Source of the DNA: Paramuribaculum sp.
GTDB lineage: Bacteria > Bacteroidota > Bacteroidia > Bacteroidales > Muribaculaceae
NCBI GenBank assembly: GCA_029060545.1
Contig: JAIDTT010000082.1
Location: forward strand, 25,294 to 89,293
Reading direction: 5' to 3'
DNA length: 64,000 nt
The notes beneath the pieces were generated by a model. It did not search any database and was not told the DNA's origin. It was given only the letters and a program-made list of their open reading frames with translations. How positions within the stretch are numbered: position 1 is the first letter of the stretch; the number at the start of each line of letters is the position of its first letter. Below are positions 8,963 to 21,943 of this stretch, piece after piece. Position numbers and translations under genes: made by a program.

Positions 8963-9646
8963 TCAGAGCCTTACAAGACGTGAGCCCGACACACCGAGCC
9001 GACTGGCTTCAGCGAGAGCCTCGCGCAGTATGGAGTCGTCGACTTCGGCCATACGCATCGATGTGGATGTAGGGAAGCGGTCGAAAAAAGGATTGTCGTG
9101 GAGATAAAGTTCCACACCTCGCACCTGACGCATCCCCTTTAGCGCCTTATAATAAGCCACTACCTTGGGTTCTACTCTTGGAAGCACCTTCACCACACGC
9201 CGACGGTCAGCCAGTTCCACCACCGCTATCACATGCCATCGGCGACGTACCGGCGCAGCGGACTCACGCTGGACGGCATCAGCCTTGTGGCTTATGGCGA
9301 TATTGCGACCGTGGGTATCGTTGATGCTTGCCATAATGGCCCGGAATATACGTCCGTGTGATGAGGTGTCCTGCAGCCCGTTGACGAGAATGAAATAATG
9401 TATCATCTCGTGGATTATCGTATCCTCCACCACGCGCTCAGGCAGATCCATAAGCGTGCTTACCCGAATCTCGAAATCATAGGCCTCACGACGCCCGTCG
9501 GGGAGCAGCCTCACCTTATATATACATTTACCTAAATATGTACGTGCCTGGGCAAGACGCATTCTCACTTTTGGGAGCCGGCCGCCGAACATACGGCGAT
9601 TGAACTCATCGTACCGCCCTTCTACAAAATCCTGATCGGGACGCAT
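8963..9646 (-). CDS. SprT-like zinc metalloprotease-fold protein
   Basis: 227 residues. The SprT-like domain occupies the first two thirds and carries the zinc motif H79-E-M-I-H83 in IIHEMIHYF, followed by a second region with TSSHGRIF. SprT/Spartan-like proteins are zinc-dependent proteases; eukaryotic Spartan cleaves DNA-protein crosslinks, and the bacterial role is less clear. The gene starts 7 bases after the PatB-like gene stops, so the two are likely cotranscribed. The C-terminal 70 residues are basic and unassigned. Confidence 0.82.
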   Translation of the reverse strand: MRPDQDFVEGRYDEFNRRMFGGRLPKVRMRLAQARTYLGKCIYKVRLLPDGRREAYDFEIRVSTLMDLPERVVEDTIIHEMIHYFILVNGLQDTSSHGRIFRAIMASINDTHGRNIAISHKADAVQRESAAPVRRRWHVIAVVELADRRRVVKVLPRVEPKVVAYYKALKGMRQVRGVELYLHDNPFFDRFPTSTSMRMAEVDDSILREALAEASRLGVSGSRLVRL

Positions 9647-9653
9647 ACGTCCG

Positions 9654-10865
9654 TCATTGAGCCGTCTGCGATGCCTGTTCGGCTTTCACCGCCTCGGCCA
9701 ACTGACCGAGCGCCTTGAGCAGCTGCGTGCGGGGACACGCGATATTCAGGCGCATAAATCCGCGACCCTGAGTGCCGAACATCGCACCCGAATTGAGAGC
9801 CAGATGCGCTTTGTTGAGGAAGAATTGCTCTATCCATTCCTGATCGGGACTGAGACCTCGACAGTCGAGCCATATCAGGAACGAAGCCTGTGGACGCACC
9901 ACTCGCAGCACAGGAGCGTTCTCCGCGAGGAAGCGCTCCGTAGCCTCGATATTCTCCTCGAGATACGACAGCAGTTCCTCAAGCCAAGGCTCACCATGCT
10001 TGTAGGCCGCCTCTGTAGCTTCGGTGGCGGTAAATAGAGGCGCGGAAAATTCGTTCACCTCCATCCAGTGATAAAAGTCGCGGCGCAGTTCCGGATTGAG
10101 AATAACCATCCATGAGCTACCGAGACCAGGGATATTAAAGGTCTTCGAAGGCGCGCCGAAAGTAATAGACACTGCCGCGGCGTTATCGCTCACCGACGCA
10201 AACGGGATATGACGTATACCGCCGAGCATAAGGTCGCCGTGGATCTCGTCGGATATCACGATCACATTGTATTTGCGGGCAAGGCGAGCCACCTCTTTCA
10301 GAGTGGCCTCATCCCACTGGATACCGACAGGATTGTGAGGATTGCAGAGTATCATCATACGCGGATGCTCTTCGGCAAAAATTCGTTCCAGACCTTCGAG
10401 ATCCATACGGTAACCTACGCCATCGGCAAGCGGCACGAGCGGATTCTCCACCACGATGCGACCGTTTCCTTCAGTGACATTGCGGAACGGATGATACACC
10501 GGCGGCTGTATCACCACCTTATCGCCCTTTTCCGTGAAGAAGTTGAGCACAAAAGCGATACCGCGCACCACTCCGGCCACGAACGCCATACTATCCGTAG
10601 GCACATCCCAACCGTGGCGGCGACGAAGCCAGTCGGCTACCGTAGCCCAATAATCGGCCGGCGGACAGCTATAGCCCAGCACCGGATTGGAAAAGCGCTG
10701 ATTCAAAGCTCCGAGAATCTCCGGACACACAGCAAATTCCATATCGGCAATCCACATCGGGGTCACCGATCCGGCATCTACGCCGTAAAGTTCCACAAGC
10801 GAATCATACTTCATGGCGTGAGTGCCACGACGGTCAATTATAGTGTCGAAATTATATTTTCCCAT
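9654..10865 (-). CDS. patB: PatB/MalY-type cystathionine beta-lyase (PLP aminotransferase class I)
   Basis: 403 residues, the normal length for the family. Recognisable marks are the N-terminal PMWIADMEF typical of MalY/PatB, the HNPVG motif, and the PLP lysine K241 in GAPSKTFNIPG. These enzymes split cystathionine (or related cysteine conjugates) into homocysteine or thiol, pyruvate and ammonia in the cytoplasm. It heads a short minus-strand operon with the SprT-like gene. A -7 box lies 35 bases upstream, back-to-back with the promoter of the rel gene. A direct role in methionine synthesis is probable but not shown by neighbours. Confidence 0.88.
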   Translation of the reverse strand: MGKYNFDTIIDRRGTHAMKYDSLVELYGVDAGSVTPMWIADMEFAVCPEILGALNQRFSNPVLGYSCPPADYWATVADWLRRRHGWDVPTDSMAFVAGVVRGIAFVLNFFTEKGDKVVIQPPVYHPFRNVTEGNGRIVVENPLVPLADGVGYRMDLEGLERIFAEEHPRMMILCNPHNPVGIQWDEATLKEVARLARKYNVIVISDEIHGDLMLGGIRHIPFASVSDNAAAVSITFGAPSKTFNIPGLGSSWMVILNPELRRDFYHWMEVNEFSAPLFTATEATEAAYKHGEPWLEELLSYLEENIEATERFLAENAPVLRVVRPQASFLIWLDCRGLSPDQEWIEQFFLNKAHLALNSGAMFGTQGRGFMRLNIACPRTQLLKALGQLAEAVKAEQASQTAQ

Positions 10866-10900
10866 GTCGGTCGGTATTGCCTTTACTAAAAAATTTTACA

Positions 10901-10908
10901 CAAAGATA
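10901..10908 (-). promoter_or_regulatory. -7 promoter box of the patB-like gene
   Basis: Minus-strand TATCTTTG, 35 bases upstream of the ATG at 10865, in the divergent patB/rel intergenic region. Confidence 0.6.
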
Positions 10909-10940
10909 CTGAATTATTGCCTATCTTCGTCAAATTTGCG

Positions 10941-10948
10941 TAATTTTG
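10941..10948 (+). promoter_or_regulatory. -7 promoter box of rel
   Basis: TAATTTTG on the plus strand, 18 bases before the rel ATG at 10967. It is the probable promoter for the long rel-to-U32 gene run. Confidence 0.6.
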
Positions 10949-10966
10949 TGAAACAACTATCGCCCT

Positions 10967-13198
10967 ATGGATACCGAAAGAAATCCTAACACCACCGCCG
11001 AGGAAGAAGCTCTGATCGAACACGAGTTTCAAGACCTGCTCAATGGCTATATCAATAGCAATCACCGCAAGAAAGTGGAGATAATAGAGCGCGCCTATCA
11101 CTTTGCCAAGAAAGCTCACGGAGGCATACGCCGCCGGTCAGGCGAACCGTATATACTCCATCCTATTGCTGTGGCCAAAATCGCCTCACGCGAGATAGGA
11201 CTCGGATCCACATCGATCTGTGCCGCGCTGCTCCATGACGTCGTGGAGGACACCGACTACACCGTCGAGGACATCTCGCGCCACTTCGGTCCTAAGATTG
11301 CCGAGCTTGTAAGCGGCCTCACCAAGATCTCCGGCGGCATATTCGGCGACAAAGCATCCCTGCAGGCCGAAAACTTCCGGAAGCTCCTGCTCACCATGTC
11401 GGAGGATATCCGAGTGGTTCTGATCAAGATGGCCGACCGTCTGCACAATATGCGCACACTCGGCTCCATGGCTCCCAACAAGCAGTACAAAATCGCCGGC
11501 GAGACCCTTTACATCTACGCTCCTCTGGCATATCGCCTCGGCCTCTTCAATATCAAGACCGAACTTGAAGATCTCAGTTTCAAATACGAGCATCCTCAGG
11601 CATATCAGGAGATAGCCGATCAACTTCGGGCCTCGGAAGAACGCCGTCAGGCCGTATACTCCGACTTCTCCGCGCCCATACTCGAGCGCCTCAACGGCAT
11701 GAACCTCAAGTATGAGGCGAAAGCCCGGGTGAAGTCCGTCTACTCCATCTGGCGCAAGATGGAGACCAAGAAAATTCCATTCAAGGAGGTCTACGACCTC
11801 TACGCAGTGCGTATCATCTTCGACTGTCCGGATCCCTCCGCCGAAAAGACCGTGGCTTGGAACATCTATGCCGCCATTACCGACCTCTACAAGCTCCATC
11901 CCGAGCGAACTCGCGATTGGATCAACACGCCGAAAGGCAACGGCTACCAAGCCCTCCACCTCACCGTAATGGGCCCCGACGGCAACTGGATAGAGGTACA
12001 GATACGCTCACGCCGCATGGACGAGATCGCTGAAAAGGGCTTTGCCGCCCATTGGAAATATAAAGTTGGCGAAGGCGAGGAAGAGACAGAACTCCATGCA
12101 TGGCTCGCAACCATCAAGGATATTCTCGACGACCCGACACCCGACGCGGTCGACTTCCTCGACACCGTAAAACTCAACCTCTTCGCAGCGGAGATAGTAG
12201 TGTTCACCCCCAAAGGCGAACTCATCACCTTACCCCAGAAAGCTACAGTAATCGACGTGGCCTTCACCCTCCACTCCGAACTTGGCTCGCATTGCATCGC
12301 CGGCAAAGTCAATCATAAACTCGTACCTCTTAGCTATCGTCTCAACAGCGGCGATCAGGTAGAGATTCTCACATCCAAGTCCCAGACTCCGAAACCCGAG
12401 TGGGAGCAGTTCATGGCCTCGGCCAAAGCCCGCACGCGCCTGCGCCGAGCCCTCCGTGCCGAAGTTGCACCCGACATCGAGAAAGGCAAGGAGATACTTG
12501 CCCGATTCCTTGAAAGAGCCCAGGTAGAGGCCACCAACGAGGTCATCACCAAGATGATGGCATTTTACAAGATCCCTACTCGCGACGATCTGTATATGCG
12601 GCTCGGCACCGGGTCCCTCTCTCTTGAGGGCTATATACTCAAAGACTCCCCCACTACCTCACCGAGCCTTCTCAAAAAGATATTCCGCATCGGCACCTCC
12701 AAAAAGGCTACAGCAGAAACTACCCCGGCGCCTCCCAAGCCGAAGATCAACCCGAAGGAGGTGTACAAGCTCCATATCACCGGTGAAGGTCAGAACTTCG
12801 TGTTCGCGCCCTGCTGCCGACCGGTGCCCGGCGACGACGTGATGGGATTTATCAACGACGACGGCGACCTCGAAGTACACTCCCTCTCGTGCCCCCGTGC
12901 ACAGGTTCTTAAGGCAGGCTACGGCCCGCGCATCGTGGCCACCCAGTGGGAATCCGTACAGAAGTCCATGCCCGCAACCATCGTAGTGGAAGGTGTCGAC
13001 CGCCACGGAGTACTCCACGAACTCACAGGCATAATATCCAACCAGCTCAATATCGACATCCGTGCACTCAACATCTCTACCCATGCCGAAGTATTCGAAT
13101 GCCGGCTCGACGTACTCGTGCACAACACCGGCGACATAGCCGCCCTCTGCGCCAAGCTCAAGAAAATCGACGGAGTGCAGAGCGCCGTCCGCCATTAA
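10967..13198 (+). CDS. rel: Bifunctional RelA/SpoT (p)ppGpp synthetase/hydrolase
   Basis: 743 residues in the long RSH arrangement: HD hydrolase domain (LHPIAVA, LLHDVVEDT near 88-96, MADRLHNMRT), synthetase domain (YDLYAVRIIFD near 276, then EVQIRS), TGS domain (about 400-460), a cysteine-bearing CCRPVPGDDVMGF segment near 615, and a C-terminal ACT domain. The HD residues are intact, so both making and degrading (p)ppGpp are expected. It is the first gene of a plus-strand run; an HD-domain phosphohydrolase of the PgpH type starts 18 bases downstream. Confidence 0.95.
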   Translation: MDTERNPNTTAEEEALIEHEFQDLLNGYINSNHRKKVEIIERAYHFAKKAHGGIRRRSGEPYILHPIAVAKIASREIGLGSTSICAALLHDVVEDTDYTVEDISRHFGPKIAELVSGLTKISGGIFGDKASLQAENFRKLLLTMSEDIRVVLIKMADRLHNMRTLGSMAPNKQYKIAGETLYIYAPLAYRLGLFNIKTELEDLSFKYEHPQAYQEIADQLRASEERRQAVYSDFSAPILERLNGMNLKYEAKARVKSVYSIWRKMETKKIPFKEVYDLYAVRIIFDCPDPSAEKTVAWNIYAAITDLYKLHPERTRDWINTPKGNGYQALHLTVMGPDGNWIEVQIRSRRMDEIAEKGFAAHWKYKVGEGEEETELHAWLATIKDILDDPTPDAVDFLDTVKLNLFAAEIVVFTPKGELITLPQKATVIDVAFTLHSELGSHCIAGKVNHKLVPLSYRLNSGDQVEILTSKSQTPKPEWEQFMASAKARTRLRRALRAEVAPDIEKGKEILARFLERAQVEATNEVITKMMAFYKIPTRDDLYMRLGTGSLSLEGYILKDSPTTSPSLLKKIFRIGTSKKATAETTPAPPKPKINPKEVYKLHITGEGQNFVFAPCCRPVPGDDVMGFINDDGDLEVHSLSCPRAQVLKAGYGPRIVATQWESVQKSMPATIVVEGVDRHGVLHELTGIISNQLNIDIRALNISTHAEVFECRLDVLVHNTGDIAALCAKLKKIDGVQSAVRH

Positions 13199-13216
13199 CA
13201 ATCACCTTACAAGCCA

Positions 13217-15265
13217 ATGAAGCGACCCAAGATAGAAGACCTGCGCCGTCCGTCGGTGATCCACGCGCTGATGTTCGCAGCGGCGGTCATACTCCTGTTC
13301 CTCGCCATACCGTCAGCCGAGACCGACGGTTACGAGTACACCGTGGGGCGACCGTGGAACTATGATGCTCTTGTGGCCAACATTGATATCGAGCTCTTCC
13401 GCGATCCCGAGACTCAGAAGCATCTCGAGGATTCAATGAAAGCCAACGCCGAAAAGGTATATTACCGCAACGACGATATCGCCGAAGAGGTAATCCACGA
13501 CTTCAGCAATGCCCTGTATAATGTCGACGAACTCCGCAACGCCGGCGCTTTCCGCCGTCGTCTCATCGAGAATCTGCGACAGATCTACGCACAGGGCATC
13601 ATCGCCCTCGACGAGTCGGGCGACAAGATGCCGCCCATGATAAGTATGCGCACATCCGACAACGGCCGCACGCCCAATCAGCCCACATCTTCATTCTACA
13701 CCTTCGCGTCAGCCCACTCCGATATGCAGCAGATGCTAAATTCGCAACCCGATCTGCGCGAAGCCCTTTCCGGCATAAGTCTCAATCCGCGCCCCAACAT
13801 CCTCCCCGACTCGGTGATGACAAGTATGGAGTTGCGCAATATCGAGGCATTCGCCCGTTCACCCATCGGTATGGTACCGCGTGGCGAGACCATCATCGAC
13901 CGTGGCGAGATAGTCACTCCGCGTGCCGCCCAGATTATATCCACCTACGAGAAGAAACTCGAGCGACAGGGTCTCACCGCCGACTATGGCCTCGACCTCA
14001 GCGCACTCGGATCACTTCTGGTCATAGCATCGCTCATGCTCATGCTCTTCGCCTACGTCTACATCTTCCGCCCCGATTACTATAAGAACAATCGCATACT
14101 GGCGCTACTCACCATCATGGTGGTAGCTTTCACATTCTTCGCAGCCATACTCAACGGCTCCTTCGAGCGCGGAATATACCTCGTGCCCATCACCATAGTA
14201 CCGATAGTGCTCGTAGTATTCCTCGACTCCCGCACAGCATTCTTCACATATATCACTACCGTACTGCTGTGTGCCGTGATCACCCACTATATGTGGGACT
14301 TCATACTCATCCAGACCCTCGCCGGATTTGTAGCCATGGCCTCAATCCGCGAACTCAGCAAGCGTTCGCAACTTCTGGTAGCCGCACTGCTCGTATTCGC
14401 GGCCTACACCATAGCTTACATATCCATCACACTGATGACCACCGGTAGCCCCTCCAACATCGAGAGCGGTATGCTCGGCGCACTTGGCATCAACGCCCTC
14501 CTCATATCATTTGCTTATGTAGTGATATTCCTCATCGAGAAAGCATTCGGATTCATATCCCGCGTCACTCTCGTAGAGCTATCCGACATCAATCATCCCC
14601 TCCTCCACGAGCTCTCGCAGGAATGTCCGGGCACCTTCCAGCATTCTATGGCCGTGAGCAATATGGCCGCGGCGGCAGCTGCCAAGATCGGCGCCAACGT
14701 ACAGCTCGTCCGCACAGGCGCACTCTATCACGACATAGGCAAGACAGCCAATCCCGCCTTCTTCACCGAAAATCAGCGCGGCATCAATCCACACGAAGCA
14801 CTCACACCACACCAAAGCGCCAAGATCGTCATAGACCATATCCACGAAGGCCTGCGCAAAGCCGAGAAAGCGAAGCTTCCTCCCCGTCTGCGCGATTTCA
14901 TCTCCGAGCACCACGGCCGCGGCAAAGCCCGATACTTCTATAATACATATTGCAATCAGCACCCCAACGAGGAAGTAGATCCGGCACCCTTCACCTATCC
15001 CGGTCCGAATCCGCGCAGCGTGGAGACATCGATAATGATGATGGCCGATGCCGTGGAAGCCGCCTCACGCTCACTCAAGGAGCATACCCCTGAAGCCATA
15101 AGCGCACTCGTCAACAAGATCATCGACTCGCAGGTGGCCGAAGGGCTCCACAACGACTCCCCCATCTCCTTCCGCGACATCAGCGAGATAAAGCGCTCGT
15201 TCGAGTCTACGCTCCGCACCATGTATCATTCACGCATTTCCTATCCCGAATTGGCCCGTAAATAA
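13217..15265 (+). CDS. pgpH: PgpH-like 7TMR-HD cyclic-di-AMP phosphodiesterase
   Basis: 682 residues: an N-terminal membrane helix (about 15-33), an extracytoplasmic region of about 230 residues, a block of seven membrane helices (about 255-450), then a cytoplasmic HD domain with ALYHDIGK (near 501-508), DHIHEG and SEHHG. The family hydrolyses cyclic di-AMP in Firmicutes; the same role in Bacteroidota is inferred from domain order. It directly follows rel, which is notable because ppGpp inhibits PgpH in Listeria. A small membrane-protein gene follows after 32 bases. Confidence 0.88.
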   Translation: MKRPKIEDLRRPSVIHALMFAAAVILLFLAIPSAETDGYEYTVGRPWNYDALVANIDIELFRDPETQKHLEDSMKANAEKVYYRNDDIAEEVIHDFSNALYNVDELRNAGAFRRRLIENLRQIYAQGIIALDESGDKMPPMISMRTSDNGRTPNQPTSSFYTFASAHSDMQQMLNSQPDLREALSGISLNPRPNILPDSVMTSMELRNIEAFARSPIGMVPRGETIIDRGEIVTPRAAQIISTYEKKLERQGLTADYGLDLSALGSLLVIASLMLMLFAYVYIFRPDYYKNNRILALLTIMVVAFTFFAAILNGSFERGIYLVPITIVPIVLVVFLDSRTAFFTYITTVLLCAVITHYMWDFILIQTLAGFVAMASIRELSKRSQLLVAALLVFAAYTIAYISITLMTTGSPSNIESGMLGALGINALLISFAYVVIFLIEKAFGFISRVTLVELSDINHPLLHELSQECPGTFQHSMAVSNMAAAAAAKIGANVQLVRTGALYHDIGKTANPAFFTENQRGINPHEALTPHQSAKIVIDHIHEGLRKAEKAKLPPRLRDFISEHHGRGKARYFYNTYCNQHPNEEVDPAPFTYPGPNPRSVETSIMMMADAVEAASRSLKEHTPEAISALVNKIIDSQVAEGLHNDSPISFRDISEIKRSFESTLRTMYHSRISYPELARK

Positions 15266-15297
15266 TCTCCACAGGGCTTTCATACGTTATATAATAT

Positions 15298-15831
15298 ATG
15301 TCGATATTCTTCACCATACTTACAATATGCGCCGTAGCCGCCTCATTGGCAGGCGTATTTCTGTCGTGGCGCTGGAGTGCCATACCCGCGTGGCTTGCGA
15401 TCGTGCCTATGTACTTCATCGACGGCCGGCCCGTCACCGGCTCCACACTCCTCTTCTGGGGCGTAGCATGCGCCATAGCGCTCGGCATCAACGTCCTCCT
15501 TCCGCAGCCCGTAGTACGCAGCCGGGTAGGAATGCCTTATATGGTAGTAGGCGCACTCGCTGGTGCATTTGCCGGGATGCTCATGCCCCTGCAACAGGCC
15601 GGAATGATACTCGGCGCCGTAGCAGGCCTGCTGCTCGGAGCCATAGCTTATAGCCGTACCCCCGCAAGCTCTGCCAAAGGGCTCCTCTTCCCCACACGCC
15701 GGTGGTTCAACTATACCTGTGCCAAGGGATTCCCCGTCGTTGTGACCATAGCCACAGCAGCTATCGCAATAATGGCGGTAGTCCGTATCTCTTACACCAC
15801 GGTTACATCGATCTCTTCTATTGCGGTATGA
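15298..15831 (+). CDS. Small multi-helix membrane protein, function unknown
   Basis: 177 residues with five to six predicted membrane helices. One glycine-rich stretch (GALAGAFAGM and LGAVAGLLLG) resembles the DUF456-type glycine-zipper membrane proteins, but I do not claim membership. Its stop overlaps the start of the next gene in an ATGA arrangement, so translation is probably coupled. It lies within the rel-pgpH operon run. No enzymatic motif is visible. Confidence 0.75.
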   Translation: MSIFFTILTICAVAASLAGVFLSWRWSAIPAWLAIVPMYFIDGRPVTGSTLLFWGVACAIALGINVLLPQPVVRSRVGMPYMVVGALAGAFAGMLMPLQQAGMILGAVAGLLLGAIAYSRTPASSAKGLLFPTRRWFNYTCAKGFPVVVTIATAAIAIMAVVRISYTTVTSISSIAV

Positions 15832-16544
15832 AACGAATCCTGCTTCTACTACTTCTGGCGGTAATAAGCATCGGCGCTTCAGCCGAGACCACCATATTCG
15901 ACCGTATCAAGCGCACACGGCCTGATTTTGCCGAGATAAAAAAGCAGATCAACGACCGCACTTCGGATTACTACTATCCTCGTCTCATGGAGGAGTATCT
16001 ACGCAACGATACCCTCATGAAACTCGACAAATACCGATACCTATACCTCGGCTACTCCCTCCAGGAAGACTACAACCCCTACCGTGAACCGGCATTCACC
16101 AACCTCACCGCCAACACTGTCACACCGGCCAACATGACTTCAACCCAGTGCGACACAATAATACACTACGCCAATCTCGCGCTCGAAGACAATCCGTTTG
16201 ACCTCCAGCAGATGGCCGTACTCATTTCCGCCCTGCGCCAGCGTGGACGCACCGGTCTGGCCGACATCTGGCAGTATAAATTCAACTACATCCTTATGGC
16301 AATCGTATCCACCGGCACAGGTCTCGACGAAGATAACGCCTGGTACGTGATCGAGCCACAACACGAGTATATCCTCCTGAATATGATGGGATATACCGTC
16401 ACCAACCATCTCTTCTACGAGCCGGCATTCGAATACCTCACCGTAGTCGACGCTCGGGGAGCCAATGCCGACGGATTCTATTTCAACATTAAGCATCTGC
16501 TCGAGGAATACTACCGGAAATTCCCCGACGATCTCAACGACTAA
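15828..16544 (+). CDS. Secreted DUF4919-like protein
   Basis: 238 residues from the ATG at 15828. I chose this start over the ORF-track start at 15702 because it yields a clean signal peptide (KRILLLLLLAVISIGASA) and a 4-base ATGA overlap with the previous gene. The mature part begins with FDRIKRTRPDFAEIKKQ and contains LYLGYSLQEDYNPY, resembling the Bacteroidota-specific DUF4919 family. That family assignment is from memory. Its function is unknown; the product is probably periplasmic. Confidence 0.78.
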   Translation: MKRILLLLLLAVISIGASAETTIFDRIKRTRPDFAEIKKQINDRTSDYYYPRLMEEYLRNDTLMKLDKYRYLYLGYSLQEDYNPYREPAFTNLTANTVTPANMTSTQCDTIIHYANLALEDNPFDLQQMAVLISALRQRGRTGLADIWQYKFNYILMAIVSTGTGLDEDNAWYVIEPQHEYILLNMMGYTVTNHLFYEPAFEYLTVVDARGANADGFYFNIKHLLEEYYRKFPDDLND

Positions 16545-19702
<3,158 letters not shown>

Positions 19703-19703
<1 letters not shown>

Positions 19704-20959
19704 TGAATACCACGACCGCACTTACCCGCTCCGATATTGAAATCATGGCTCCCGTAGGGAGTTACGAATCCCTCTACGCCGCCATCGATGCAGGCGCCAA
19801 CGCCGTCTACTTCGGCGTCGAAGGACTCAATATGCGCGCCCGTTCGTCGGTCAACTTCACCCTCGACGACCTGCACCGTATAGCCGCCATCGCTTCCGAG
19901 CGTGGCGTCAAGACATACCTCACGGTCAACACCATAATCTACGACGATGATATCCCCACCTGCCGCGCCGTGATCGATGCCGCGCGGCAGGCGGGCATCA
20001 CCGCCATCATAGCATCCGACATAGCTGCCATCACATACGCCCGCTCAATCGGTGTCGAAGTGCATATATCCACACAATTGAGCATCAGCAACATCGAAGC
20101 CGTGCGCTTCTACTCCGCGTTTGCCGACGTAGTAGTGCTCGCCCGCGAGCTCTCGCTCGATCAGGTAGCCGCCATCCACCACGCCATCATCGACGAAGAC
20201 ATACGCGGCCCCAAAGGCGAACTCGTGCAGATCGAAATGTTCTGCCACGGAGCCCTATGCATGGCCGTAAGCGGTAAGTGCTACCTCAGCCTCCACCAGA
20301 TGAACTCCTCCGCCAACCGCGGAGCCTGCACCCAGATCTGCCGGCGCAGCTACCGCGTCACCGACCTTGAGACAGGCGACGAACTCCAGGTCGACAACAA
20401 ATACATCATGTCGCCAAAAGACCTAAAGACCATCCACTTCCTTCCCCGCATGCTCCAGGCCGGAGTGAGAGTACTCAAGATCGAAGGACGCGCCCGCGGC
20501 CCCGAATACGTAAGCATCGCCGTGCGGTGCTACTCCGAAGCCGTCGAAGCCATCTGCTCCGGCACATACTCCGACGAGAAAGTAGCCGGATGGGATGAGC
20601 AGCTCACCAAAATCTTCAATCGCGGATTCTGGGATGGCTACTACCTCGGCCAGCGCCTCGGCGAGTGGTCAGCCAAATACGGCTCCTCCGCCACCCGCGT
20701 CAAGCGCTACGCAGCCAAGGGCGTGCGTTACTTCTCGCGCCTCGGCGTAGCCGAATTTTACGTCGAGAGCGGCAGCGTGCGCGTAGGCGACGAAATCATC
20801 ATCACCGGCCCCACCACAGGCGCCTTGATACTCACCGTCGACGAATTGCGCGTCGATCTCAAGCCAGTCGAAGAAGCCACCAAAGGCCAGAGCTTCTCCA
20901 TCGCCGTCCCATCCAAGATCCGCCCCTCCGACCGCCTCTACGTCTGGGATCCCAAATAA
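19703..20959 (+). CDS. Peptidase U32 family protein
   Basis: 418 residues of the U32 type, with MAPVGSYESLYAAIDAGANAVYFG at the N-terminus, the cluster CHGALC...SGKCYLS...GACTQICRR (cysteines near 182-213) and a C-terminal beta domain. Many U32 proteins (RlhA, TrhP, TrhO-linked YegQ relatives) are now known to support RNA hydroxylation rather than proteolysis, with the cysteines possibly binding a metal cluster. Which substrate this member uses is not decidable. The start ATG shares a base with the lacZ stop, indicating translational coupling. It closes the plus-strand run. Confidence 0.88.
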
Positions 20960-20969
20960 TCCCACCTCA

Positions 20970-21446
20970 TTATTTTTGCGAATTACGACACTCGATGCGC
21001 CCGCGTGTCATCTGTTCGCGTATCCCTCCACACTCAACAAAGTCCGCTTTAGCCCTCTCTATCAACTTACGCAGAAATACATCGGCCTGATGAATCAGAG
21101 TCACCGCCAGATTAGCAGCCATCTCTGCAGTGCACTTATCGAACAAATCTCGATAAAATGCCGAGTCATTATTGGCGCAGCATAGTCTCCGCAACTTGTC
21201 AAGCCGCTGATTTCCCATTTGCCATAGAGAAAGATTGTTGACTCGCAGATAATCTTCAAAATCCAGCAACAACTCCTGAAGCGACGCCTTGGCCACATTC
21301 AGAAGCTTGATTTCCGTTTCCCGCGAAGTAGTAGAAGCCACACATCCCTCAGCAATATTCTGCTTACCACTTCTGGCAGCCTGAACCATTTGATCAATAG
21401 TGCGGTCACCTATCGACAGATATTTGCGCGTAAATAGCACCGTCAC
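20970..21446 (-). CDS. Four-helix-bundle (23S rRNA IVS-like) protein
   Basis: 158 residues, almost wholly helical. The segment RTIDQMVQAARSGKQNIAEG is the hallmark of the four-helix-bundle family named after proteins encoded in rRNA intervening sequences, here with the longer suffix-domain form. Function in the cell is unknown; such genes are patchy and often lie at strain-variable spots. It is convergent with the U32 gene (10 bases apart) and borders a 500-base stretch without clear genes but with several palindromes. Confidence 0.8.
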   Translation of the reverse strand: MTVLFTRKYLSIGDRTIDQMVQAARSGKQNIAEGCVASTTSRETEIKLLNVAKASLQELLLDFEDYLRVNNLSLWQMGNQRLDKLRRLCCANNDSAFYRDLFDKCTAEMAANLAVTLIHQADVFLRKLIERAKADFVECGGIREQMTRGRIECRNSQK

Positions 21447-21652
21447 ATCATAGATGCATTCCGCCTTCTAAAAAGCAATCAGATCGCGAAAATTACCGCG
21501 CAGTGGCAGAAAAGATGGCTTAGTCATATCGGTTATAGGTCTTATTGGTCCAATTAGCCTTATTAGTCTTATAATCTGCAAACTTAGTCAAATTTAGCGA
21601 GCCTCCAAAACAAAAAATCTCCTTTGGCTTGCCTCACAAATTTTTGTCCCGG

Positions 21653-21672
21653 AAGCGAACTTCAGTTCGCTT
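21653..21672. repeat. Palindrome, 9-bp stem and 2-nt loop
   Basis: Arms AAGCGAACT and AGTTCGCTT pair perfectly around a TC loop. It shares the 9/2 geometry of the TGTAG hairpin family but lacks the TGTAG tag; it is preceded by CCGG. Confidence 0.75.
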
Positions 21673-21716
21673 AAAGCCACACCCTTAACTTTTCTCCGGT
21701 TTCCACAACATCGCAG

Positions 21717-21748
21717 GGAACATCGCTTCGCGATGTAGCAGATTCCCA
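21717..21748. repeat. Compound palindrome (outer and inner stem)
   Basis: Inner stem ACATCGC/GCGATGT with loop TTC, and outer arms GGGAA/TTCCC. The extra bases (AGCAGA) are all on the 3' side. The same plan is seen at 49477-49509 and 58464-58499. Confidence 0.65.
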
Positions 21749-21754
21749 GCCGAT

Positions 21755-21779
21755 TGTAGGGATGTACCCTGGTACATCC
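21755..21779 (+). repeat. TGTAG hairpin, copy 1
   Basis: TGTAG followed directly by stem GGATGTACC, loop CT, stem GGTACATCC (perfect 9 bp). It is one of four copies in the window with identical geometry but different stem sequence. Confidence 0.8.
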
Positions 21780-21943
21780 TCCTTTTCCGCATCCACCATT
21801 TCAGCACCCCCATCAATCCTGCATCCCGCAATTGAGCATCTTGTACCTTCAGAAGGGCAGGCGCCTCTTCATATATCACTACCTATTACTCCACCACAGG
21901 GACGTCTATATGCAAATCCTCACACACTTTCGCACTGATTTCA

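Larger units (their letters stand above)
21447..21943. other. Gene-poor stretch with three consecutive palindromes
   Basis: No convincing gene. The first 150 bases are AT-rich with repeated ttattggtc/ttattagtc words. From 21651 to 21785 three different hairpins occur in a row (annotated separately). A 64-codon minus-strand ORF (21685-21879) runs through the palindromes; its composition is atypical and I treat it as incidental. Confidence 0.6.

Noticed and set aside
21685-21879. 64-codon minus ORF in the palindromic stretch
   Set aside because: It is read straight through two palindromes; probably translation of repeats, not a gene.
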